Source: Nectonema munidae (taxonomy: Eukaryota; Nematomorpha; Nectonematoida; Nectonematidae). From it: 64,000 nucleotides of DNA. The translations under genes and the position numbers were made by a program. The stretch spans positions 417,501 to 481,500 of the forward strand of contig JAUIRK010001006.1 of NCBI GenBank assembly GCA_030549495.1, given 5' to 3'. Below are positions 34,223-46,400 of the stretch, piece by piece (position 1 is the stretch's first letter; each line of letters begins with the position of its first letter). The notes beneath the pieces were generated by a model, which worked only from the letters and a program-made list of their open reading frames with translations, did no database searches and was not told the DNA's origin.

Positions 34223-34228
34223 TTTATT
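34223..34228 (-). terminator. Candidate polyadenylation signal of the MOB1 gene
   Basis: AATAAA on the minus strand, about 66 bases past the MOB1 stop codon. The position suits a short 3' UTR. Confidence 0.45.
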
Positions 34229-34293
34229 GCATTTGTTTGAAGCATAGGTTTAAAAATTAGGTAGGGCGAGAAGCTGCTAAGTGAGTGAAGACA

Positions 34294-34421
34294 TCACGGA
34301 TTTGCATTGATCTTGCCGATCCAATCGTGAAGAGGAGCTAGCTCTTTTTTGTCTATCAGATCAAATTCTTGAACGAAGAATACGAAATGCTTGAAGGAAG
34401 TGTTCAAGTGCGGCTCTTCTC
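34294..34421 (-). CDS. MOB1-like exon 4 with stop codon
   Basis: The acceptor is TTTTAAG|GAGAAG. It encodes GEEPHLNTSFKHFVFFVQEF then DLIDKKELAPLHDWIGKI and a short NANP tail before TGA at 34296-34294. The C-terminal tail differs from human ELIEKLGSKDR. Confidence 0.92.
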
Positions 34422-37400
34422 CTTAAAATGCAATTTTATCATAACTGCTATACGGCTTTCCAAGTAGTGCTAATTCAATGGCGATTTTACAGAACCGTTA
34501 AAAGTACATTTCAGCAACATAGGAGGCACAGAAAAAATAGATGAGTAAACTAACGTTTTATTTTATATTGTAAAGACTCCTCCTCAGATACCTATTATCA
34601 TTAGTTAAATAGCTTGGTTGATAAAGACCGATGAGAACCGAAATATTCCAATAAAGTCTTCTTCTTTCAATTAATAATTACATATATTTATTTCAAAAAA
34701 TGCAATATTTTCACTATTATTTTTCCATTGGATGTAACAAAAAAACCTGCAACAAAAATGGTGAAAAGATAAGAACTGTCACAGATGAGAAACACAGAAC
34801 CATAGAAGCATGTACTTATTTCACAAGCATGCTTTTTTATTTATATTTAGTAGCAATAAACATTAAGAGAACGCAACTAATACGTGATAATACCTAAAGA
34901 GTCCTAAGATTTTCACAGACTTAAATTTGGATGGCTCCTTTAAGCCTTTTGAAAGTCGTTCGTTCAAATCATATAAAGATGCCACACGCAAGCCATTTTT
35001 TTGCAATTCTTTAACTAAATCAACTAATAGGCACTGTCTTTTGAGTCATGGATCCATCATTTCTTTCTCTATATGCTGCTTTCACCCAAGTTAATTACTT
35101 GTTCTGATTTATATTTTTACCTTTGCAAGTAACGTAAAAGTTTGATTTGTGTACCTGTCAGCACTTTCTTGATCTGCAGATACAGCTTTGCCACACAACT
35201 CAACACTTTTGAGGTTGACTCGTTTTTGATACTTTTCAAACGAACCCTCTCAAATTTTGACAAAATTTTGATAAAAAATCTGATGCTGTTGTTATGATTG
35301 ACGATTTTCGAGATTGTTTAGGTTACTATTTAGATAGTCGTAATTATTTCTTCAATACAATCGAGTGAAACAAATGAGATAAAGTTTGTCAGTCAGTTAG
35401 CTCTTTTTACAGATATTACTTTTCAAAAAATGCGCAAGTGGTGAAGCCGCGATACTCTGAAGGAACACAAGATTCAAATGAAATAGCAAGTGACTATTTA
35501 ACAGCTGTCTGCTAGGATTAGAGTTTTCACTATTTCTAGGATGTTTGAAATGGCTTTAATTGCACCAATTTTCTATGAAATAAATGCAATTGCAACCCTT
35601 TTTAATAATTGTCAGATTTATTTTTTGACACGTATGAGTAGTAATTAGCACACGAAACCGCCAATATTAAAATTTTTAAGTCTAGGGTTCAAATGCCAGT
35701 CTAGGCAAATTATTTATAATAAAAGCACATCACGTGAGTGACTTTCAAGATCGTATTTTACGATTGTGTGTTAGTTATTACCACTAACATATTTTAATAT
35801 ATAAAAATAACACCATACTATGTTACTGCAACTATTTTTGTTTTAAACACTGTAAAATACTTTCATTTCACGATTAAACATTTCTAAAATTTTAAATCCG
35901 ACTTTGAGGATTTTTGATTGGATAAAATTTTAAAAATATTTTTATGCTTAGACAGGTAGGTTATTATTTAGAAATTAAAAAATTGATGAGAGTATTGATA
36001 AATTTTTGAATTACATTAAAAATGAGAAGCTTCCACTATTCCCAATTTTTAAAAATTAGAATCATAATACACTTAGTTAAAAAAGAAAGAAGGCTGTGGA
36101 AACGCCTGTCTATATTTCGAAACAACAGTGGAATTCTTTTTAAGGCTGTAAAACAGTCACTTTGAATTAAATCTAACTGGATAAAATAATGAAGCCTTTT
36201 AACTGATAAAAAGAGATATCGTGTTTGTGTGCATACCTAGCTTGATAATTTGATGGATGTGTTGATGGTAGAGGTGAGCATACACTCTGAATAGCCGCTT
36301 TAGAATCGTCTTGGCAACAAACTGAAAGTTCTTTGGAAAAGGAATACCTATAAGTGAAAGCAGGTGCATTAAAATAATGTGCTGCAAAACAAAAGAATTG
36401 GATTTGGAATAAAAGTGATATAGCCTTTTTTTGAGCATTTAAATCCGTTACTTTTTTCTTACAGCAAACTTTGTCTAAGTCTAATTTTTGAAAGAAATTC
36501 GAAAGTGCTTATCATTGAAAACAAATACGAGGTCAAAAATGATCCTTCAAATTTCCCTTGAAATAACACGTTAATACCAAATACCCTGCCAAAAGCTATG
36601 CACATTTTTAGTAAAAAATTCTCTTCGATGTTCGTTTTCTGGAGTTCATGAAAAGGAATCAATAATTACATTTTAATAGTGTCTGGCAAACGCTATACTT
36701 TGTATGGATTTCGTTGTTTCTTTTCGTTGTCTCGTGTTCTTGCCAGACCAATGATCGTATTAACGCAACCATACAATTTCCCATTGCACCTTTTTTCGTT
36801 ATAAGCACCCGAGTAGCTAAGGGTTAAGGCCTCAAATGACGCCAAAAATTAAGCAACTTGTTTAGCAACCCTCAGACCTCATTTCATATGGATCTGGAAT
36901 TGTTAACATTATCTTTATTTCTCCGTTTCCCAAGTAATAGGACTCATCTTGGTTGATTTAATTATTTTATATTATAAATATAAGATTTTTATAATTTAAT
37001 AAAAATCTTTTAAGTAATAAAAAAATAATGCTAAGCAACTTTAGACCTAAAAAGGCCCTCTACCCTTGGCAAACTAAGGCCTGATCCAGAAAATAGTTGC
37101 TTATATAAAAAATGTGTATTCCTAACCCATTCATATTCTTCCAACGTACACTTCCATAATAATCCATTAAGTTTTTTTTCGATAAAGATCATTTGTAAGA
37201 TCGAAATTATATTAAAAATAAAATATTTATTCCATCATTAATGCTCCTTTTTCACCATTTTTAATTAAAAAAAATTTTTTCGAGAAGTTTAAATTGCTTA
37301 TGAAATGAAGTTTTTTAGTTCTTTTCAATTCTTTAAGAACATTTATGCTTTTTGAAAAGAATTTGACTTGTTTTTGTAAAAAACACAATATACCTGCAAA

Positions 37401-40400
37401 GACTTAAGAGGTTAAAAATGACCTCTTACGTAAAATTCTTTTAAAACTACATAACAATTGTAGTAAAATTTAAAAATGCGTATGTGTTAAGTGCACTACA
37501 TTGCACAAAGAGTTCAAATGGATAATTCTCATGCAAAATAACTACAAGAAAGTATACAATTTCATTATAATCACAAATATGGAGTCGGGATATTAGATCA
37601 AAAATTAACTCACGTATAACACTTGTAAGACAGGTACAAGAAGATGGCATTTGGCTTGTTTATTAAATTCAGACATTTTATATACAATATGATACACCTT
37701 GAAAACAGAACTCTGAAGACTCAAAATATTTCGAGGGATAATGCAACTAATGCTTGTACATCAAGTTGTTTAGATCATGTAAGTAAAAAAGAAGTATAAG
37801 AGCTTGCAAAAATAAAGGAAATAACAATACGTGTACTTCTTGTTCACGTTTTTTTGTGGAAAACAAATTGGTTGCATAGTTCAAGAAGGTTTTTATCAAA
37901 CTTGTTGGAAGGAGTAGGATTAATAAAGGTATTACTTTAATTCTGTCATATTGCTTTGTGTTAATAAGGTATTACTAGGAATTAAAAATGGTCATGCACT
38001 TTTAACTTTCCTTTACAAAATAGATTCCTAATATTATTACAATACAAAGAGTAAATTTGAAATATTTTCAAAATTATTAAATGTATTCTGTGCATTTAGA
38101 TTTGAAAAAGAAGTTCGACTAAGAAATAAATTGAGACTTTGCAAATTTCAACTTAAGACAAATTTACAGTGTATATTTTTTAATTATAATTTTTTTGTGA
38201 AATATAAAGGATTTTGAGCTTGTTATGAGAATATTAATTATGAACTTTATTTGAAAATTGAAAAAGAAGCCTGGTGTTGTAAGAATAGATTTTTTAGAAT
38301 CAGAATGAAGAGAGCATTATTTAAAGTATCACTTTGTGAATCTAGGTTAAAGCTCCATTTTGAAGTGGAATGCTTTCTTCAAAAGATTGACATAGCAATT
38401 TAAGGAGGAACATATATTTTAGTTTTAATAACACCCCTCTCTATATGCTGCCCTTCAAAAAGAGCGGATTCCAAAATCTGAAAATAGATTTGTAGTTATT
38501 TATTTAGTTACTTATTCAACAACTAACGCTTACTGTTTAAACAGTTAGGCAACAAACTACTCCGCATACTTCTCCAAATACAATTTGATGGGAGGAACAG
38601 TGACAGGCAAAACTATTGGATACAAAAGAAAACGAGTAATCTCTTGCGCAGCCAACTTATTAATCTTTTCATCGGGCACAGACGCGTGCTCATTTCTTCT
38701 TTGCTGTCGTGTAACAAAGAAATGAGTAGATAACATTTCCTTTATTATAAATAAAATAGGAAGCACATTCAAAAAATAAAGGGAATTAAAGAGATTGATG
38801 TCATTGACAGCAGCAGCATCAAACTCTTTAAATAGGGCTTTTTCTTGAAAGAACAAAAATTACTCGTTGATTCACTTTTTAAATTCCAACAATCCATATG
38901 CCTAATTTGACTTGGGAAATGAACAGAAACACGGTGTGTCTGTACCTTCTCTGTTTTAAAAGCTCTCCGCATTATTATTCCAATTCTCAATCAAAAAGTA
39001 AGGAAGAAGATATAAAATTTTTGATGGAGCATAACAAATGAAATGACAAATCCAGATATTCAATAAGAATATTAGAAGGCTGAAAATTAGATCTTAAAAA
39101 GAGCAAAATAAAGACGCACGTATCTTCACTAGAACTAGATTCGTATATTCTTCTTTTCCACTCGCTCTTCCCTTTGCATCTGATGGGTGTATTTGTCTAA
39201 AGACGAGAGTGGTCGAAATTAATATTGTTAAAAATTATGTTGAATAAAAGTTTTACTTCTTATTTCGTCTTATTCTCAAAAAATTTAAAAAGATTCATAT
39301 AAAACGATTCGAAAATAAATTTGAATTGTTAACCTTTGATATACGACATATTTTGTTATACCACGCACATATAGTAATTTACGAAATATTCAATAATGAA
39401 CCTCCATCACATACCAGTTTTTTTCATGCAACGTTCTCTAACTTAAATGAGCACACCAAACAATCAGTATATGTTATATACACTCTTGAGAACAATCAAC
39501 CATGTTTAATTTGATATAAATAATATGAACGATAAACCCTGGTCATAATTTTGCGTCTTCGGCTTCACTTTCATATTGTTGTATTCGATGTATTTGTAAT
39601 GCAATCTGAGCATAGTTCAAATCCTTTTTCTGAAGAATCAACTCAGTCTAGCTTGTTTTCTGAAAGCATCAAGTGCATAATAAGATACCTTTGTGCTGGA
39701 TCAAGTTGACTTTAGCTAGGAGCCGTTTTTGAATCAGGATACAGAGTTGCTGTTGAAAACATTAGACCTTGTAGTTTCAGCCTATGCACCCAAAAATGCT
39801 GCAATTGGAAAAAACATTTTGAAAATGTTCATTTTTTCACACACGAACTGATTTGGTATAAATATCAAAACAAAATAAGATGGACTCCAATTCAATGTAA
39901 CAATTCTTTACAAAAATTTTGTCTATTGCTATTTTTCACCTTTTATTAATCTATTTATTTTGTTAATTCCAAAGATAAATTACTTTTTCTGTATCATCAA
40001 ACGTTATAGAAATACATTCTCTTTTCAATACTACTACCATATACAGTAAAATCTCGTTATGCCGAACTTCAAAAGACGTCCTAAAAACTTCGACACAAGC
40101 GAAGTTGGTAAAACAAAAATACAAAGATGCATTTTATTTATTAATTAAAAAGCATCACTAAAAACACTAATTAAAACTTTTAGATGAAAAATAGTCTTCA
40201 ATTACACATTCTTTCAATTTGTTATTTCTTACATTTTCAATAAAACTTTCCATTTTTGTTATGTAATTAAACATATCAGAAGAATTTTGGTGCATTTGAA
40301 AAAAAGTCTGAAGTCTGAGCATAAATTCAATGCTGTTGACGTGCATGGAACTTGATTTAAAGATATTTCAGAATTATCTGAATCTTGGTCGCTTTCATTA

Positions 40401-43400
40401 AACTTCTTGTTCTTTTCATTAACTGTAAATACTATTACTTCATCTGTTAAAGGAGCATCCGTAATAAATTTATCATCGACGCAAACATAATCCTCAAAAG
40501 AACAAGGTATTGCGATCCCTACTTCTTTTGCTTTTTGTATTAACATCGTGTCTTGGTCTTCATTTTCAATGTAGTCAATTGTGTTTTCGTTGAGAGAATT
40601 GGAAAATCCAGCATGTTTGAATCAGTTTGATATAATGTTAGAGGTAACGCAAGACCAAGAACGTTGTAGCAGGTGTAGAGCATCCAAAGCTATAAAAGAT
40701 GCAATGGATATTCCATCTGAAGAGGCAGAAAATAGGACTAATCAAGAAATGGAGGAAGACTTTCTACTTCGAATTCTTACTTTTCAAATTGGAGTGAGGC
40801 CCCGGGGTTCTCAAAGTGCTCCACGCGGAGCATCAGGGCTCCGCGAAAGAAGGCCAGGGGCGTCAGTCATTTTTTTATTTTACAGTTTTAATATGAAAGC
40901 AAGAAATGTAATTATCTAATTTTGTGTTTTAAAAGACATTTAGAAATGGATAAATGGCTAAAAACAAAAGTAAGCCTAAGCTTACTTCAACTTCGAGGTG
41001 CGGTTCAACCTTTTTCAAGAACATTGTGTTCGACATCGAAACTTGATAATAATAATAATAAAACTGCGGAAGTTTCTAAGATGAAATATTATGAAAATTA
41101 TTTGGGTTTTTGCTAATAAGGAAGGACATAATGCACTTTGTGTAGAATGTCGCACTGTTCTTTCAAATCGCAGTCTTTTCCCAGCAAAGCTCAAACGGCA
41201 CTTAGAGACAAAATACTCTCAACTTATAAAAAAAGATATATATATTTCAGACATAAAAGCCAAGAACTAAGAGAAAGAAGAAAGGTTTTTAAATCGTTTG
41301 CCAGTGAAGATTATAAAAGTGCTCTTATTGCTTCTTATAAAGTTAATTTTCGGATAGCACATAAAGACGAGGCTCACATAATACGTGAAAAGTTAATAAA
41401 ACCAGTTACAAAAGATTTAGCTGAAAGTATGATCGGAAAAAAATTTGTTCCCAACATAGAATCGGTGTCTCTTTCAGATAGTAGCTCTTTCTAGGCGTAT
41501 TAGTGACATGTCAGAATATTGTCAAAAAGATGTAAAACTGGACTAGAACAAAGTTCAGTATTTTTACATCAAATGGACGAATCCACTGACTATAGAAAAA
41601 AATAGGAAAAATAAAGGATATAGGGCTTTTTTTAAAGATGAAATGAAACATGTTCGCGTGTATGTACAGAAGGTGCTGCATCAATGGTGGGGAAATATTT
41701 AGGAGTTGTGACAACAAATACCTCCTGATTTAAAAGAAGTGCTAGATGATGATGTGACAAAAATGATATATTAACTTAGCTAGGCAATTTAATTACACAA
41801 TTTTAAGCTTATTGTGTGAAGATATGGGAGGGAACGCCTCATAAAATGTTATTGTTACATACCGAAGTTGGGTGGCTTTCAAGAGGGAAAGAAGTGTTGG
41901 CAAGAGTATATGATATAGTTGCACGAAGAAGTTTACAGCTTTTGCAACGCAACGAAATTACTTATTTTCAAGCTCAAAGCAAAATAATTCTGTGAAGGAA
42001 TGCATTCTTGATGAAATATGAAAGCTTTGGAAATTTATGCGAATATCTTCTATCTAATTTTGGAAAAGAATATAAAAGTCTGTCAGCATTTAACTGATTT
42101 AGAATTAATGAACAGTACTTTATTTCCGACCATGATCATTTTTTTGGATTCACAACTCATTTCTTGATTCCTTGAATATGCAATCTTTGTCTTTAAAAGA
42201 AAAAGAAAGGCTGATTGATATTTCAGCCAACTTTAATTTGAAGAGTAAATTTAAAGAAATTGAACTCTGGATTAACTTGAGCAAAGAATTTCCAGAAATC
42301 TCTCTTCAAATTCTGGAAGTTTTAATGAAATTTCCACCGACCTATCTGTGCGAGAAAAGAGTTTAATTGTATTCAGCAACGAAAACTAAATACAGAAATC
42401 GGATAAATGCAGATGACATAATTTTGCAAGTTACTTCAATTGAACCCGATTTTGAAACACTTATAAGTGCAGAACAGCGGATGCATCCAAGTCATTAAAT
42501 AAATAATAAATGAGCATTTGAATTTCTCAAAAACCTAATTGGTACAGGTTAATATTATTCTTGCCTTAATTATTATTAATAAATTTATCGCAAGGGCTCC
42601 ACGAGCAATATTTGATTTTAGGGCTCCAGAAAATCTAGAATTTGAGAACCCCTGAGCTAGATGACCAAATCAAAAGCATAACTTCTTACATAAAGGCTGA
42701 AAGAATGGAATCTGGTAGGTGAAGACTGTAGGGCATGTGAGTACCGGAAAAACACAAAGAATTTGAAATTTACTATGACATTAAAAAGGATCTGAAATTA
42801 TTGTAGGAATGTTATTCACTCCTCTAGTCACGCATGATCCTCTAGAATGGCGACTGTTCATACTACACAATACAAATAAATATCTATCTTTGCCTCTTGC
42901 ACTTTTGTCCATACAAAAGAAAGAAAACTACGATAATGTCAACTTCTTGAAAAAATGTTATGTTGAATTCGAGAGGAATGTTAGTGCTGATTTTGAGATG
43001 CTGGCCTTTTTGTTTTGCTTACAAGGATTTCCTGTTATAGTGTCACATAATTTATTTTCATTTTGGCAATCTTGAACTTAAATAAAACCAGGTATGCGAT
43101 GTATAAACGAACATTTACTTCTGTTCTTATACTCCGCATTTATTTTTATTATGCCACCACATATAGTGCAGCATTTATATGATAATATTAAATATTGAGA
43201 CATTTTAAAAGTGAAACGTACTGAGACAACCTCAATGTTTTTCATTTAGTATCATACTTTTCTGGTTTGCTCTACACATGTCAATCAATGGATCAGAAAA
43301 TGAAAATTTTAGGCTTGTTTAGTGATACTTTTGGTATTCCTTTTTTGAAAGCTTCACTTGGTAGAAATGTTTTTAAAAGTCCTTGATAAAAGAAATGAAA

Positions 43401-46400
43401 GATAGCCTAATGATAAATTATCCTCAATTAGAAAGATTCACGATAATTTTTATAAAGTTTTTTTCTGACATTTGGACTTCTAATAAAGCTGTCACAGTCG
43501 ATGGACAATTAGTCCTAAATCCTAAAACTTTAGAAGAGGGTGTAATATCAAGATTTATGATCCAAAAAAGTCTGGTCATCATGGTTTCAAATTTTACCGC
43601 CTCAATGATGCTTAGAGCTTCTATTACTTAAACCTAAAATCAGGGGCACATCCTCAACATTTGGGAGCGAACTATTTTTTTATAATTTTCAAAATCTATT
43701 ATAAAATAAAAGATTGGAAAAAAGATAGATTGATGTTACTTTTTGGCTAAAACATAATGAAACGATTAGTTAGTGATACAAATTTATCTCAAAGATGTGG
43801 GATATATATCGATAGCTTTTTTAATTCTCATTAATTGCTAAGTAAGCTTTCTCAAAAAAGTACACTATATGTGGTACTGTTATGACGTCAGAACGTTCAT
43901 ACATAAATTATTACACCCAACATAGATAAAATTTCTGAAACTTAGTGAGTGTGAATCTCATGTAGTTTATTTTCAAGCTTCACTTTCAGCTTACCACCTG
44001 AGCAACTTGTAATTTCAGAGTAGTGTTGCATTCTTTCATCTTAAGATAGAAAAAAAGTGAAATTTCTTCTGATGTCGGTAAACCTGAGTCTTTATTAGAA
44101 CACAACAAACACCAAAATGGCGCTGATGTTGCAAATAGAATGATAACGCAATACAGAAGTTAAAACCTTGGACAATAGCAGCAGCAACCTTTTGTAATTA
44201 TTTAGATAAAGTTGCTTTAATTCTTTCATAATAATTGAAGCTAAATTCAAGACACCAGAAAAGTTGGATTCAATAAAAATAATTAAGGAAAAATTTCGTG
44301 CTGATGAAAAGTAGAGTGATCTAATGTATTGGTGAGGATGTACTGATTGATGATTTTTCTAATGGAAATCTGTCGTATGATCAAGTGATGTGTGATCAAG
44401 TAAGTAGCGAGTGATGAAATGTCACATAATAGTACATTTAGCTTCCCTTAGACTTTTTATTTGTTTTTTATTCACATGATGCTGGGTATATGTAGCAAAT
44501 TCTTTGAAACAAGAATGGTCTCTAGAATAATTTTGGGTTATGAAAATTTTATTATTTTAATCGACAATAAAAATTATATTAGGTTGCTTGTGTTCTTCTC
44601 ATGAAAATGAAATTGGAAGGTAAAATTGACAAAAGAAATAGTTTAAAGCCTAATCGGCATAAAAGAGAATGAAATATACTCAAGAGAATTTTTACGTTTT
44701 TGCATTTACAAAAAAGGCAGGTCATTTAGAGAATACGATCATTTCATTAATTCACATTAAAGTCAATCACTCATTCGTATGGCATTAAAGATTTGGTTTA
44801 AAAATAGACCTATTTTTGAAGGAAATGTGTTTTCATCATCCAATTGATCTTGAACCCAATCGATGAGATATTGGATGTATTGCGGTGCTGAGCACTTCAC
44901 AGGCTTTTTGATATTAACGCCATCTGCCCAATGATATTCATATAAAGGACCAGCGATCATTACTGGGCAAGATTTTTCAGTACAAAATTCTGTTAAAGTA
45001 CCAAACAACATACTGATTTGGTTGAAGAAATCTACAGCTTAAAAAATAATAAAAATTGATATAAAAATTTCTCAAAAATAGGTGTATTAGAAAAGATGGG
45101 GATGACACTTCCATTTGAAGACAGAAGCTCGAAAGCACCTCTAAGGAGATTTGGGTATTATAAAAAGGGCTGCTTTAGAGGTTCTTTTTTCAAAAATGTT
45201 TAACTCAATTTTTATATACGAGCACTTGAAAGTCAAAAAGAAATAAATTTGGAATCGCGGTCAATGACCTCATATGAGTTCCGAACATTGTTGTAAAAAT
45301 GTTTGCAAAGGTTTATGCTCAAAAAGATGGACTTCGATAACCTTTTAATCCTGGGTCAACACGATCTGCACAGTAATGTCTCTACAAAGTCTGGAGTGGG
45401 ACCCTTTGGTGGTACGGGCTCAATAACCAATCAAAGCAATGAAACAAGTATCGTTAAAACAATATAAATTTGAGACCACGATATATCATGTGAAATACAA
45501 CAAAAATCTAAAAGCTTCAAAGAACAATTATATTTATTACAACATATAGTAAAATAAAGCTTTGCAAATACTTACAAGTCCTTATGCCATTAGAAATAAA
45601 TTGCTATATGAATCTTGATTTCGTATCTGCCTCTTCTTTTAAAACAAGCCTTATATCTTATAACCTGAAATCCTATATCTAAGAAACAGGAGCAAACGTG
45701 TCATTGTATTAAAATTAGTGGTCAGCAAAAAAAGGTACGGAACAAACGTACTATTCGATAGAGTAAGGAGATAATGTGTATCTGGTTTTATTTTATAAAG
45801 AATTCAAAGGTATTCTGCGGTTAGGGTCGTGTTATAGAATCAATCTACTCCTAAAAATCGAGGTTTGGTCTCACTTAATGTGAGCGTTCAAGTTATGTTC
45901 AAGTTTGGCAAGTGGAACGGGAGTTAAGAAAAGTTTAGCCTGTGAAGCTAAAAAATAGTAAACGCAAAAAATTAGTGGATGCGACAAGAGCGAACAGCAT
46001 TTTCAAGTCTTTAAATGAATTTCGGATTAATTGTTTTGGAAGCATGAGCTCCTCTGAACATGAGCTGGCCAAAGAAGCTTGGAAGCAAGATTTTGCTAAA
46101 TAAAAATGACCTTGATCATTATATTACTATTCAGAAACTTTTAAAGACCATTTTTCAAATAATCATGGCAACCAGTTTTTTCAAACTAATTTTATTTTAA
46201 ACTCCGACTCTAAAACAACTAAAAAATTAAACTCCGAATCCGATTCATTAAAAATGTTAACAAATGTAAAGCCATTATTTTTTTAACTGAATACATGTCA
46301 TGATTAATCATAATGTTAAAATTTTAAGTTATATTACGGGTGCGTTTTTAGCAAACACTTTTTTTAATTTTTAGCATTGCTGTTATTATTCAACTGAAAA

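Larger units (their letters stand above)
36348..44809 (-). other. MOB1 intron 2 (8.5 kb)
   Basis: It holds a Tigger/pogo half-element, a ZBED5-type hAT, an unnamed repeat-protein fragment and a third copy of the composite-repeat terminus. The stretches 36450-38550 and 43700-44760 show nothing I recognise. Short inverted GTCTGGCAA/TTGCCAGAC repeats flank about 50 bases near 36680-36748. Confidence 0.8.

Noticed and set aside
36800-36850. SINE head (GAGTAGCTAAGGGTTAAGGC)
   Set aside because: It has an A-box-like sequence only, and no B box was found at the right distance.
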